The notes beneath the pieces were generated by a model. It had not been told where the DNA came from. It was given only the letters and a program-made list of their open reading frames with translations, and made no database searches. The position numbers were made by a program, and so were the translations under genes. From the NCBI GenBank assembly GCA_036226585.1, contig CP108997.1, forward strand, positions 6,324,001 to 6,388,000: DNA of 64,000 nt. Direction: 5' to 3'. Each line of letters begins with the position of its first letter. Position 1 is the stretch's first letter. This DNA is from Streptomyces sp. NBC_00708 (lineage in GTDB: Bacteria; Actinomycetota; Actinomycetes; Streptomycetales; Streptomycetaceae). Shown piece by piece: positions 42,888 through 49,888 of the stretch.

Positions 42888-44393
42888 CTACACCGGCCTC
42901 GGGCAGTACACCGTCAGCGCCTCCGGCAGCTTGTCGATCATCAGCTCGCTGCCGCTGCGGGCCACTTCGCCGTCGTACGCGTACGGCGTCCCGGGCTTCA
43001 GTCCGGAGATCCGCACCCGCTGCCGGCGCACCGCCGCGTGCATGGGGGAGCGGGTCAGCGGGCCCGCGACCGCCGCCGCCAGCAGTCGCAGGGCAGGGGT
43101 CCGGCCGCCGTGCACGACCCGTACGTCCAGCAGTCCGTCCGCGAGGTTGTGCCGGCGGCCCGGGGCCGGACCGACCCGCTGGAACAGGCCGTTGCCGACG
43201 AACAGCAGCCACAACGGGCGGCGCCTGCCCTGGAGTTCGGCCTCCAGCGGGCGCTCGCCCCGCAGTACGCGCAGGGCCGCCAGGACTCCGGCGGGCCAGC
43301 CGCCGATCCGGGGCGACCAGTGCTCCCGCATCCGCACGAGCTCCGGATACACGCCCAGGCTGAAGGCGTTCAGGAAGTACCCGTGCGCGCCGCCCGGCCC
43401 GTCCGGGCCCGGCCGGAAGCGGCCGAGGTCCACCCGCACCGCGCTTCCGGCGGCGAGCGCGGAGGACACATCGGCGACGGTCTCGATGCCCAGGTCGTAC
43501 GCGAAGTGGTTGAGGGTGCCGCCGGGGAACACCGCGAGCGGCAGCCCGTGCACCGCCGCCACGGCCGCCGCCTGGTTGACCGTGCCGTCCCCGCCGCACA
43601 CGCCGAGAGCCCGGCCCCGGCCCGCCGCCTTCTCCAGCTCGTCGGAGAGCAGGCCGGGCGAGCACTCGATGATCTCCGCCTGCGGCAGCGCGTCCCGCAC
43701 CAGCGAGGCCGTCGCCGTCGCCGTCCCCGACCGTTGGTTGACGACGACCACCAGGCCCTCCCCGTCGGGCAGGACGGGTGCGTCGGCCGGAGGTCTGCCC
43801 GGTGCGGGCAGCTGGTTCCTCGTCGGTATCACGCCGCGCAGGGCGAACGCCGCCCCCACGCCCAGGGCCACGCCGGCCACCACATCGCTCGGGTAGTGCA
43901 CCCCGGTGTAGACGCGGGACGCCGCGACGGACAGCGCGATGGGTGCGACGACGGCCCCCCAGCCCTTCGACTCCAGCGCCACCCCGGTGGCGAACGCGGC
44001 GGCCGACGCCGCGTGCCCCGAGGGGAACGACGTGGTCACCGGCTGCCGCTTCAGCTGCCGTATCACCGGCACGGCGTCCAGGATCGGCCGCTGCCTGCGG
44101 ACCGCCCCCTTGCCCACCGTGTTGATCGCGGCCGAGGCCACCGCGAGCGAGGCGATACCCCTCAGCGCGGCCCGCCGGGCCCGCGCACTGCCCCCGAAAG
44201 CGGCCATACCGGCCGCCGCGCCGACCCACAGGAGCCCGTGGTTGGCGCTGCGGCTCAGCCGGGGCAGCACCGGACCCGCGGCGGGCCAGTGCCGCTGGGC
44301 CAGATTCTGGAACACGGCGACATCGCGCCGGTGGAACCGGTCGCGCAGCCCGGCGATCCGGGACGGGACGGAAACATTGCTCGCTGACGACAT
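42888..44393 (-). CDS. Fusion of PAP2 phosphatase and diacylglycerol kinase
   Basis: Lipid-phosphate enzyme of 501 residues with two opposing domains. The N-terminal PAP2 domain (~1-210) has all three motifs (KGAVRRQRP, FPSGHAAS, SRVYTGVHYPSD) between hydrophobic helices. The C-terminal lipid kinase domain (from ~218) has VVVNQRSGT, CGGDGTVNQ and FPGGTLNHFA. One half dephosphorylates phosphatidate-like lipids and the other phosphorylates diacylglycerol-like lipids or sphingoid bases. Such fusions are known in actinobacteria. It diverges from an IclR regulator and is followed by a clear terminator. Confidence 0.92.
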   Translation of the reverse strand: MSSASNVSVPSRIAGLRDRFHRRDVAVFQNLAQRHWPAAGPVLPRLSRSANHGLLWVGAAAGMAAFGGSARARRAALRGIASLAVASAAINTVGKGAVRRQRPILDAVPVIRQLKRQPVTTSFPSGHAASAAAFATGVALESKGWGAVVAPIALSVAASRVYTGVHYPSDVVAGVALGVGAAFALRGVIPTRNQLPAPGRPPADAPVLPDGEGLVVVVNQRSGTATATASLVRDALPQAEIIECSPGLLSDELEKAAGRGRALGVCGGDGTVNQAAAVAAVHGLPLAVFPGGTLNHFAYDLGIETVADVSSALAAGSAVRVDLGRFRPGPDGPGGAHGYFLNAFSLGVYPELVRMREHWSPRIGGWPAGVLAALRVLRGERPLEAELQGRRRPLWLLFVGNGLFQRVGPAPGRRHNLADGLLDVRVVHGGRTPALRLLAAAVAGPLTRSPMHAAVRRQRVRISGLKPGTPYAYDGEVARSGSELMIDKLPEALTVYCPRPV

Positions 44394-44520
44394 GCGACAG
44401 CGGATACCCCGCCTCACCTCTCCGAACCAGCAGCCACGCCGCGGGTAGCCTGAGGTTCGTCACACCGGCCGCCGGCCGGCACACCGGACACAAGACCGAA
44501 CATGAGGGGGACGCGGGGCC

Positions 44521-45297
44521 ATGGGGCGACTCGTGCCGGCGGTGAGCAGGGCGTTCGACGTGCTCGAACTCTTCCTCCACGGCGACGGCACACTCTCCGC
44601 GCCCGAGGTCACCCGCAAGCTCCAGCTGCCCCGGACCACCGTCCACGAGCTGCTCACCACGCTCGCCGCCCGGTCGTACCTGGTCACGGACCCGGACCGC
44701 CCCGGGCGGTACCGGCTGGGCGTGCGCACCTACCAGCTCGGCAGCCGGTACGCGGAACAGCTCGACCTCGCCGCCGAGGGCCGGCAGGTGGCCCGGCGCG
44801 TGGCCGCCGACTGCGGCGAGAGCGTGCATGTGGCGATCCTCGACGGCACCGACGCCGTCTGCGTCGCCCAGGCCGACTCCACCCACGCCGTGCGCACGGT
44901 GTCGTCGGCCGGGCACCGGCTGCCCGCCCACTGCACATCCGCCGGCAAGATGCTCCTCGCCTCGCTGCCCGCCCCGGAACTCGACGCCCGGCTCGACGGC
45001 CTGCGACTGACCGCCCTGACCCCGCACACCCTCACCGGTGAACGGGAACTGCGGGCCGCGCTCGACGCCGTACGGGAACGGGGCGTCGCGGCGGAGCACC
45101 AGGAGTCCGACCCGGGCGTCAGCTGTGTCGCCGCACCCGTGCACGACCGGTCGGGGCGGGTCGTCGCCGCGCTCTCCGTCTCGGTCCCCATGATCCGCTG
45201 GAGCGAGGAGCGCGAGCGGGAACTCACCGCCCTCGCCGTCGAGGGCGCCGACGAGCTGTCGGGCCGCCTGGGGCACGACCGGAGCATCGCCGGCTGA
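44521..45297 (+). CDS. IclR family transcriptional regulator
   Basis: 258-residue regulator: a winged helix at residues 1-65 (RAFDVLELFLHGDGTLSAPEVTRKL, recognition helix near RTTVHELLTTLAAR), then the IclR effector domain (GESVHVAILDGTDAVCVAQADS, LPAHCTSAGKMLLASL, CVAAPVHDRSGRVVAALSV). It lies 106 bp upstream of the lysine-free aminotransferase-like gene on the same strand and diverges from the PAP2-DGK gene; either could be a target. GAGGGGGA precedes the ATG. Confidence 0.9.
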   Translation: MGRLVPAVSRAFDVLELFLHGDGTLSAPEVTRKLQLPRTTVHELLTTLAARSYLVTDPDRPGRYRLGVRTYQLGSRYAEQLDLAAEGRQVARRVAADCGESVHVAILDGTDAVCVAQADSTHAVRTVSSAGHRLPAHCTSAGKMLLASLPAPELDARLDGLRLTALTPHTLTGERELRAALDAVRERGVAAEHQESDPGVSCVAAPVHDRSGRVVAALSVSVPMIRWSEERERELTALAVEGADELSGRLGHDRSIAG

Positions 45298-45403
45298 CCG
45301 GCCGGCCCGCCCGTCCCGCTCCAGGGCGGGCGCGCCGCCCCGTTCCCTCGTATAAAGGTCCGGAGGGCGAACGGCGGGTCGGATCGGCGGCGAAGGAGGC
45401 CCG

Positions 45404-46654
45404 ATGGGCCGGGAGCGGACCGGGCGTCAGGAGCGGGCCACGCACACGGTGCGGGAGGACCGCGGGCCCGTACGGTACGGACCGCCGGCCCCCTGGCCGG
45501 GGCTGCCCGTGCTGCCGGAGCTGGCCGAGGTACTGGCCTCCGCCGCCGGCCGCGCCGCCCCCGAACCCGCCGGCGGATCGGCCGCCCTGCGCGAGGCCGC
45601 CTGCGGTTACTGGGAGCGGCGAGGACTGCGCTGCGGTCCCGAACACGTCGCCGCCGCTCCCGGCACCGCACCGCTGCTGCTCGCGCTGATCGCCGCGCAC
45701 GGGGGCGACGTGCTGCTGCCGCGCCCCTGCCCCGCCTCCTGGATCCCGCAGGCCCGGCTGCTCGGCCGGCCCGCCTACCAGGTGCCGACGCCCGCCGAGT
45801 GCGGCGGTGTGCCCGACCCGTACGCGCTCCTCGAAACCGTACGCAGAGTGCGCGCCGAGGGCGGCCGGCCGCGGCTCCTGCTGCTCTCGGTGGCCGACGA
45901 CCCCACCGCCACGGTCGCCCCGCCGGAACTCCTGCGCGAGGCCTGCGAGGCCGCCGTGGACGAGGGGCTGCACATCGTCAGCGACGAGACCTGGCGGGAC
46001 ACCCTGCACCGGCCGCACGACACGGTGCTGGTCAGCCCCGCCGAGATGTGCCCGGACGACGTCACCGTGGTCTGCGGCCTGTACGGGGCGCTGACCCCGG
46101 CCGCCTGGCCCGTCGCCGTCGCCCGCTTCCCCGGCACCGCGCGCTCCGCCGTACGCCACGCCCGCACGCTCGACGTCCTCACCGCGCTCGGCGCCTCGAT
46201 CGCGGGCCCGGTCGCCGCCGCCGCGGCCCACGCGCTGCGCGAGCCGCCCGCCGTCACCGAACGCGCCCGGCGCGCCGCCGCCCTGCACGCCCGGCTCGCC
46301 ACCGAGGCCCACCGCGCCGTCCTCGGCTGGGGCGCCGTCGCCCGCCCCCCGCAGGCCGGCCGCCACCTCTACGCGGACCTCGGCCCGCTGCGCTCCCGGC
46401 TCGCCGCCCGGGGAGTCACCGACTCCCTGGAGCTGGAGGAGTACCTCTCCGAACGGCTCGGCGCCCCCACCCCCGGCGGCCATCGCTTCGGCGACGAACT
46501 CGGCGCGCTCCGGGTGCGGCTGGGCACCGGCTCGCTCCTCGGAACGACCCCGGAGCAGCAGACCGGGGCCCTCACCGCCGCGGACCCCCTCGAATTGCCG
46601 CACATCGCGGCAGCGCTGAGCATTTTCCGAGCAGCCCTCGACACACCGCGCTGA
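45404..46654 (+). CDS. Aminotransferase class I/II-fold protein lacking every lysine (probable pseudoenzyme)
   Basis: 416-residue protein with the fold-type I aminotransferase layout: a GGSAALREAACGYWERRGL N-terminal helix, IVSDETWRDTL (the SDE that contacts the pyridine nitrogen, Asp194) and a VTVVCGLYGALTPAAWPVAVARF strand. In normal enzymes this strand carries SK, the Schiff-base lysine; here Gly228 occupies the place. No lysine occurs anywhere in the chain, so a PLP aldimine cannot form. The NPTG motif is also changed (DPTATV). AAGGAGG precedes the ATG, and a TATAAA hexamer lies at 45351-45356. It may be a regulatory or binding protein. The MBL gene follows 34 bp later. Confidence 0.85.
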   Translation: MGRERTGRQERATHTVREDRGPVRYGPPAPWPGLPVLPELAEVLASAAGRAAPEPAGGSAALREAACGYWERRGLRCGPEHVAAAPGTAPLLLALIAAHGGDVLLPRPCPASWIPQARLLGRPAYQVPTPAECGGVPDPYALLETVRRVRAEGGRPRLLLLSVADDPTATVAPPELLREACEAAVDEGLHIVSDETWRDTLHRPHDTVLVSPAEMCPDDVTVVCGLYGALTPAAWPVAVARFPGTARSAVRHARTLDVLTALGASIAGPVAAAAAHALREPPAVTERARRAAALHARLATEAHRAVLGWGAVARPPQAGRHLYADLGPLRSRLAARGVTDSLELEEYLSERLGAPTPGGHRFGDELGALRVRLGTGSLLGTTPEQQTGALTAADPLELPHIAAALSIFRAALDTPR

Positions 46655-46688
46655 CCCACCGCCGGCGCACTCCTGGACGGGAGCCCCG

Positions 46689-47825
46689 ATGACGGACCAG
46701 ACCGAGCGTCCCCCGGTGCCTGTCCGGCAGACCTCCGCCGGACAGGCCCTCACCCGGGACGCACCCCCCGTGGCCTGCGGCGAGGTCGTCGCACCGCGTC
46801 CCCTCGGCGAGGTGCGCACCTGGCCCAGGAGCTTCGCGGACCGGCTCACCGCCCCGCTCCCCGGCGTCAGGGGCGTGTCACGACTGGCCCGCGAGCACGC
46901 CATCCGGCCCAACGCGGAGGGCCTGCGGCACATCCACCGTCTGCCGTACGCCCCCGAGCCCCTGCCGCCCGTCCCGGCCGGGGCCGGCTGCGTCACCTGG
47001 GCCGGACACGCCAGCTGGATCATCCGCACCGGCGGCCTCACGATCCTCGCCGACCCCGTCTGGTCCCGCCGCATCCTCGGCACCCCGGCCAGGATCACCC
47101 CCGTCGGCGTCCGCTGGGAGGACCTGCCGCCCGTCGACGCCGTCGTCATCAGCCACAACCACTACGACCACCTCGACGCCCCCACTCTGCGCAGACTGCC
47201 CCGGCACACCCCGCTGTTCGTCCCGGCGGGCCTCGGCCAGTGGTGCCGCCGCCGCGGCTTCGGCACCGTCACGGAACTCGACTGGTGGGAGTCGGCGCGG
47301 CTGGGAGGCGTCCGCTTCGACTTCGTCCCGTCCCACCACTGGTCCAAGCGCACCCTGACCGACACCTGCCGCTCGCTGTGGGGCGGCTGGGTCATCCAGG
47401 ACACCACCGGGGAGGGGCACGGCGGACGGATCTACTTCGCCGGCGACACCGGATACGGCCACTGGTTCACCGAGATCGGCCGCCGCCACCCCGGCATCGA
47501 CCTCGCCCTGCTGCCGATCGGCGCGTACGAGCCCCGCTGGTGGCTCGGCGACGTCCACACCGACCCCGAGGAGGCGGTCCAGGCGTACGAGGATCTCGGC
47601 GCCCGCGCCATGGCCCCGATGCACTGGGCGACCTTCCTGCTCTCCGCCGAACCGGTCCTCGAACCGCTCACCCGGCTCCGTACCGCCTGGCAGCGCGCCG
47701 GCCACCCCCGCGACCGTCTCTGGGACCTGCCCATCGGCGGCTCACGCCTGCTGGAACCCCGGCCGGCCGACGTCACCGCGCCCACCGCGCCCGCGTCCGG
47801 CGCCACACCGCGGGCGCCCCGCTGA
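46689..47825 (+). CDS. MBL-fold metallo-hydrolase, NAPE-PLD-like
   Basis: 378-residue metallo-beta-lactamase-fold hydrolase. The metal motif SHNHYDHLD has His156, His158, Asp160 and His161, with further ligands in YFAGDTGYG and APMHWATFLLS. The long N-terminal part and WAGHASWIIRTGG with WSRRILGT match the N-acylphosphatidylethanolamine phospholipase D/RomA-like group rather than true lactamases, so a lipid phosphodiester is a possible substrate. There is no signal peptide. It lies 34 bp after the lysine-free aminotransferase-like gene, probably the same operon. Its last 53 bp overlap the converging DedA gene. Confidence 0.87.
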   Translation: MTDQTERPPVPVRQTSAGQALTRDAPPVACGEVVAPRPLGEVRTWPRSFADRLTAPLPGVRGVSRLAREHAIRPNAEGLRHIHRLPYAPEPLPPVPAGAGCVTWAGHASWIIRTGGLTILADPVWSRRILGTPARITPVGVRWEDLPPVDAVVISHNHYDHLDAPTLRRLPRHTPLFVPAGLGQWCRRRGFGTVTELDWWESARLGGVRFDFVPSHHWSKRTLTDTCRSLWGGWVIQDTTGEGHGGRIYFAGDTGYGHWFTEIGRRHPGIDLALLPIGAYEPRWWLGDVHTDPEEAVQAYEDLGARAMAPMHWATFLLSAEPVLEPLTRLRTAWQRAGHPRDRLWDLPIGGSRLLEPRPADVTAPTAPASGATPRAPR

Positions 47826-48399
47826 TCAGCAGCGTCAGACCCACCGCCGCGACCACCCCCTGCCACGGCTCCGGGAACAGCGAACCGCCCAGGATGCCGA
47901 TCAGCTGATACGTCGCCGCCCACGCCAGACACGCCGGTACGTCGCCCCGGGCGAACCGCCGCAGTTCCATCCGGCCCAGCAGGCACGCCAGCATCACCGG
48001 AATCCGCCCGGCCGGCACCAGCCGCGACAGCACCAGCACCGTCGCCCCGTGCTCGTCCAGCTTCTGCTGCGCCTGCGCGAGCCGTTCCGGCGCCGCCCGG
48101 TCCCGGATCGTCCGCAGCCACCGCGAGCCGTTCTTCGACCGGACCCCCCGCTGCCCCAGCCAGTACAGGGATATGTCCCCCAGGAACGCCGCCGACGACG
48201 CCACCGCGAACACCACCAGCAAGGAGAACGGCGACGACTGGTGGAACGCCACCACGGCCGCCGAACTCACCAGCGCGCCCGTCGGCACCACCGGCACCAG
48301 GGCACCCAGCGCCACCAGCAGGAACAACGACGGATAACCGACCGCCTGCTGCGTCGACTCCGCGGGGAGCCGCGCCGTCTCCCGCAGGAACTCGATCAC
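47773..48399 (-). CDS. DedA family membrane protein
   Basis: Inner-membrane protein of 208 residues with about five hydrophobic segments. The DedA/SNARE-associated core is clear: PVVPTGALVSSAAVVAF, FLGDISLYWLGQRGV and LSRLVPAGRIPVMLACLLG with the conserved Arg and Pro. DedA proteins move polyprenyl or other phospholipids across the membrane and support proton-motive force. The GTG start is fixed by a 4-bp overlap (GTGA) with the stop of the upstream MBL gene, so the two are coupled. Tail-to-tail overlap of 53 bp with the other MBL gene. Confidence 0.88.
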   Translation of the reverse strand: MIEFLRETARLPAESTQQAVGYPSLFLLVALGALVPVVPTGALVSSAAVVAFHQSSPFSLLVVFAVASSAAFLGDISLYWLGQRGVRSKNGSRWLRTIRDRAAPERLAQAQQKLDEHGATVLVLSRLVPAGRIPVMLACLLGRMELRRFARGDVPACLAWAATYQLIGILGGSLFPEPWQGVVAAVGLTLLISGAPAVWRRTRARWAR

Positions 48400-49178
48400 C
48401 CGGAGCACCCCGGCCGCACCCGCTCGCCGTGCGCCAGCCGGTGCACCACGACCTCCGGCGCCGCCATCGCCGCCTTCCGCACGAACTCCTCGCCCGGCGC
48501 GTGGAACTCGTGCGGCCGGACCCCGTCCATCCCGATCGGCCAGTACGTGCCGTAGTGCACCGGCACCGCCGCGCGCGGCCGCAGCCGGGTCAGCGCCTGC
48601 GCCGCCCGCCCCGCGTCGAGGTGCCCGTGGCCCAGATAGGGCCCCCAGCCGCCGACCGGCAGCAGCGCCACGTCCACCGGGCCCACCGCCCGCGCCATGT
48701 CGTCGAAGAGCCCGGTGTCCCCCGCGAAGTACGTACGCGCCGCGCCCTCCACCACGTACCCCAGGGCGGGGGAGCGGTGCGGGCCCAGCGGCAGCCGCCG
48801 GCCGTCGTGCAGCGCGGGGACGGCCCGGACCCGCACATCGCCGACGCACACCTCGTCGCCCGCCACCACCTCGGTGATCCGCAGCCCGCGCGCCCGGCGC
48901 AGCAGCCGCAGCCCGGGAACCGAGCGCACCGAGCCACGCGGCACGAGCACCCGGGCCCCCGGGGCGACGCGCGCCAGCGACGGCAGATGCAGATGGTCGG
49001 AGTGCAGATGGGAGATCAGGACCACATCGGCCACGGCCGCGTCCGGACCGGGCAGCGCACCCCGGCGGCGCCGCAGATGCGCGAAGCGCCGTACGAACAG
49101 CGGATCGGTCAGGAAGCGGACCCCGGAGTCCTCGATCGTGCACGTGGCATGACCCCACCAGGTGATCTCCACCGGCAC
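48396..49178 (-). CDS. MBL-fold metal-dependent hydrolase, UlaG-like
   Basis: 260-residue metallo-beta-lactamase-fold protein: ITWWGHATCTIEDSG at the start, metal motif ISHLHSDHLHL, then YFAGDTGLFDDMARAVGPVDVALLPVGGWGP and AVPVHYGTYWP. It is shorter than its neighbour across the DedA gene and of the UlaG/YtnP-like group; the substrate is unknown. GTG 49178 is chosen because AAGGAGG lies 8 nt upstream. The ATG at 49199 would place that ribosome site inside the gene. It overlaps the DedA gene by 4 bp. Confidence 0.85.
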   Translation of the reverse strand: MPVEITWWGHATCTIEDSGVRFLTDPLFVRRFAHLRRRRGALPGPDAAVADVVLISHLHSDHLHLPSLARVAPGARVLVPRGSVRSVPGLRLLRRARGLRITEVVAGDEVCVGDVRVRAVPALHDGRRLPLGPHRSPALGYVVEGAARTYFAGDTGLFDDMARAVGPVDVALLPVGGWGPYLGHGHLDAGRAAQALTRLRPRAAVPVHYGTYWPIGMDGVRPHEFHAPGEEFVRKAAMAAPEVVVHRLAHGERVRPGCSG

Positions 49179-49398
49179 GCCACCGCCTCCTTCGCTCATG
49201 GACCTCCGCGACCCCACCACACCTGCCCCGACGAGCCTACGACCAGTCCTGTCCGGGCGGCCCGCCCACCCCGGCGCACCCGTGGATCACGCTTCCGGTC
49301 CCGTGCCCCCGTGCGCCCCCTCACCGCCCCGGAACGCGCCCTCGGCCACGGTGTGCGGCCGCATAGGGTCGGGGAACGCCGAGCACGGGAGAAGGGCC

Positions 49399-49803
49399 AT
49401 GGGGGACGTACGCGTGGCGGCCATCGCCAGCCTGACGCCGCTGGAGGAACTCGACAGCGATCCGTTCCTCGTGGACACCCGGGGCCAGCACGCCATGTGC
49501 GCCCGCTGGGCCGCCGACCGGGGCTACGTCGTCACCCGGCAGCTGCGCCTCTACGCGCTGCGCCCCGACCACCCCGCGCTCTGGGCCGACATCGACAGCG
49601 GTGAGGTCGAGCTGTTCGTCGCCCCCAGCGACCGGGTCCTCGCCCGCGCCCTGGCCTCGGTGCCGCGCTTCACCGCCGAGTGCGAGCGGCGCGGCGTACG
49701 CCTGGAGATCGCCGGGTTCGACGAGCCGTCCTACACCGCCGACGGCAAGGCCGGCGTCCACCGCAGGCTCTCCATGCCGACCGCCGGATACGACGGCTGC
49801 TGA
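49399..49803 (+). CDS. Hypothetical protein, weak serine-recombinase-like pattern
   Basis: 134-residue soluble protein. The stretch ARWAADRGYVVTRQLRLYAL, the repeated acidic strands and the late FTAECERRGVRLEIAG helix-strand recall the N-terminal catalytic fold of serine recombinases. No catalytic Ser or DNA-binding part is present, so it is not a recombinase. GGAGAAGGG precedes the ATG; the frame open to 49162 upstream is Pro-rich and unconvincing. It is divergent from the MBL/DedA pair. Function unknown. Confidence 0.65.
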   Translation: MGDVRVAAIASLTPLEELDSDPFLVDTRGQHAMCARWAADRGYVVTRQLRLYALRPDHPALWADIDSGEVELFVAPSDRVLARALASVPRFTAECERRGVRLEIAGFDEPSYTADGKAGVHRRLSMPTAGYDGC

Positions 49804-49888
49804 CCGGCCGGGGGGACCGCCCGTACCGCTGTGAAAGGCTGGGGCGGGGCCCGGAACGGCAGGGCCCGGACGTGAGGTGACGAACGGC

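Noticed and set aside
41902..45276. 1124-codon open frame on the minus strand
   Set aside because: Only its last 270 codons are the methyltransferase; the rest runs through the PAP2-DGK and IclR genes in wrong frames and across a terminator.
49399..49803. Serine recombinase or mobile-element gene
   Set aside because: Only a faint resemblance to the recombinase fold; no catalytic Ser, no DNA-binding part, no flanking repeats.
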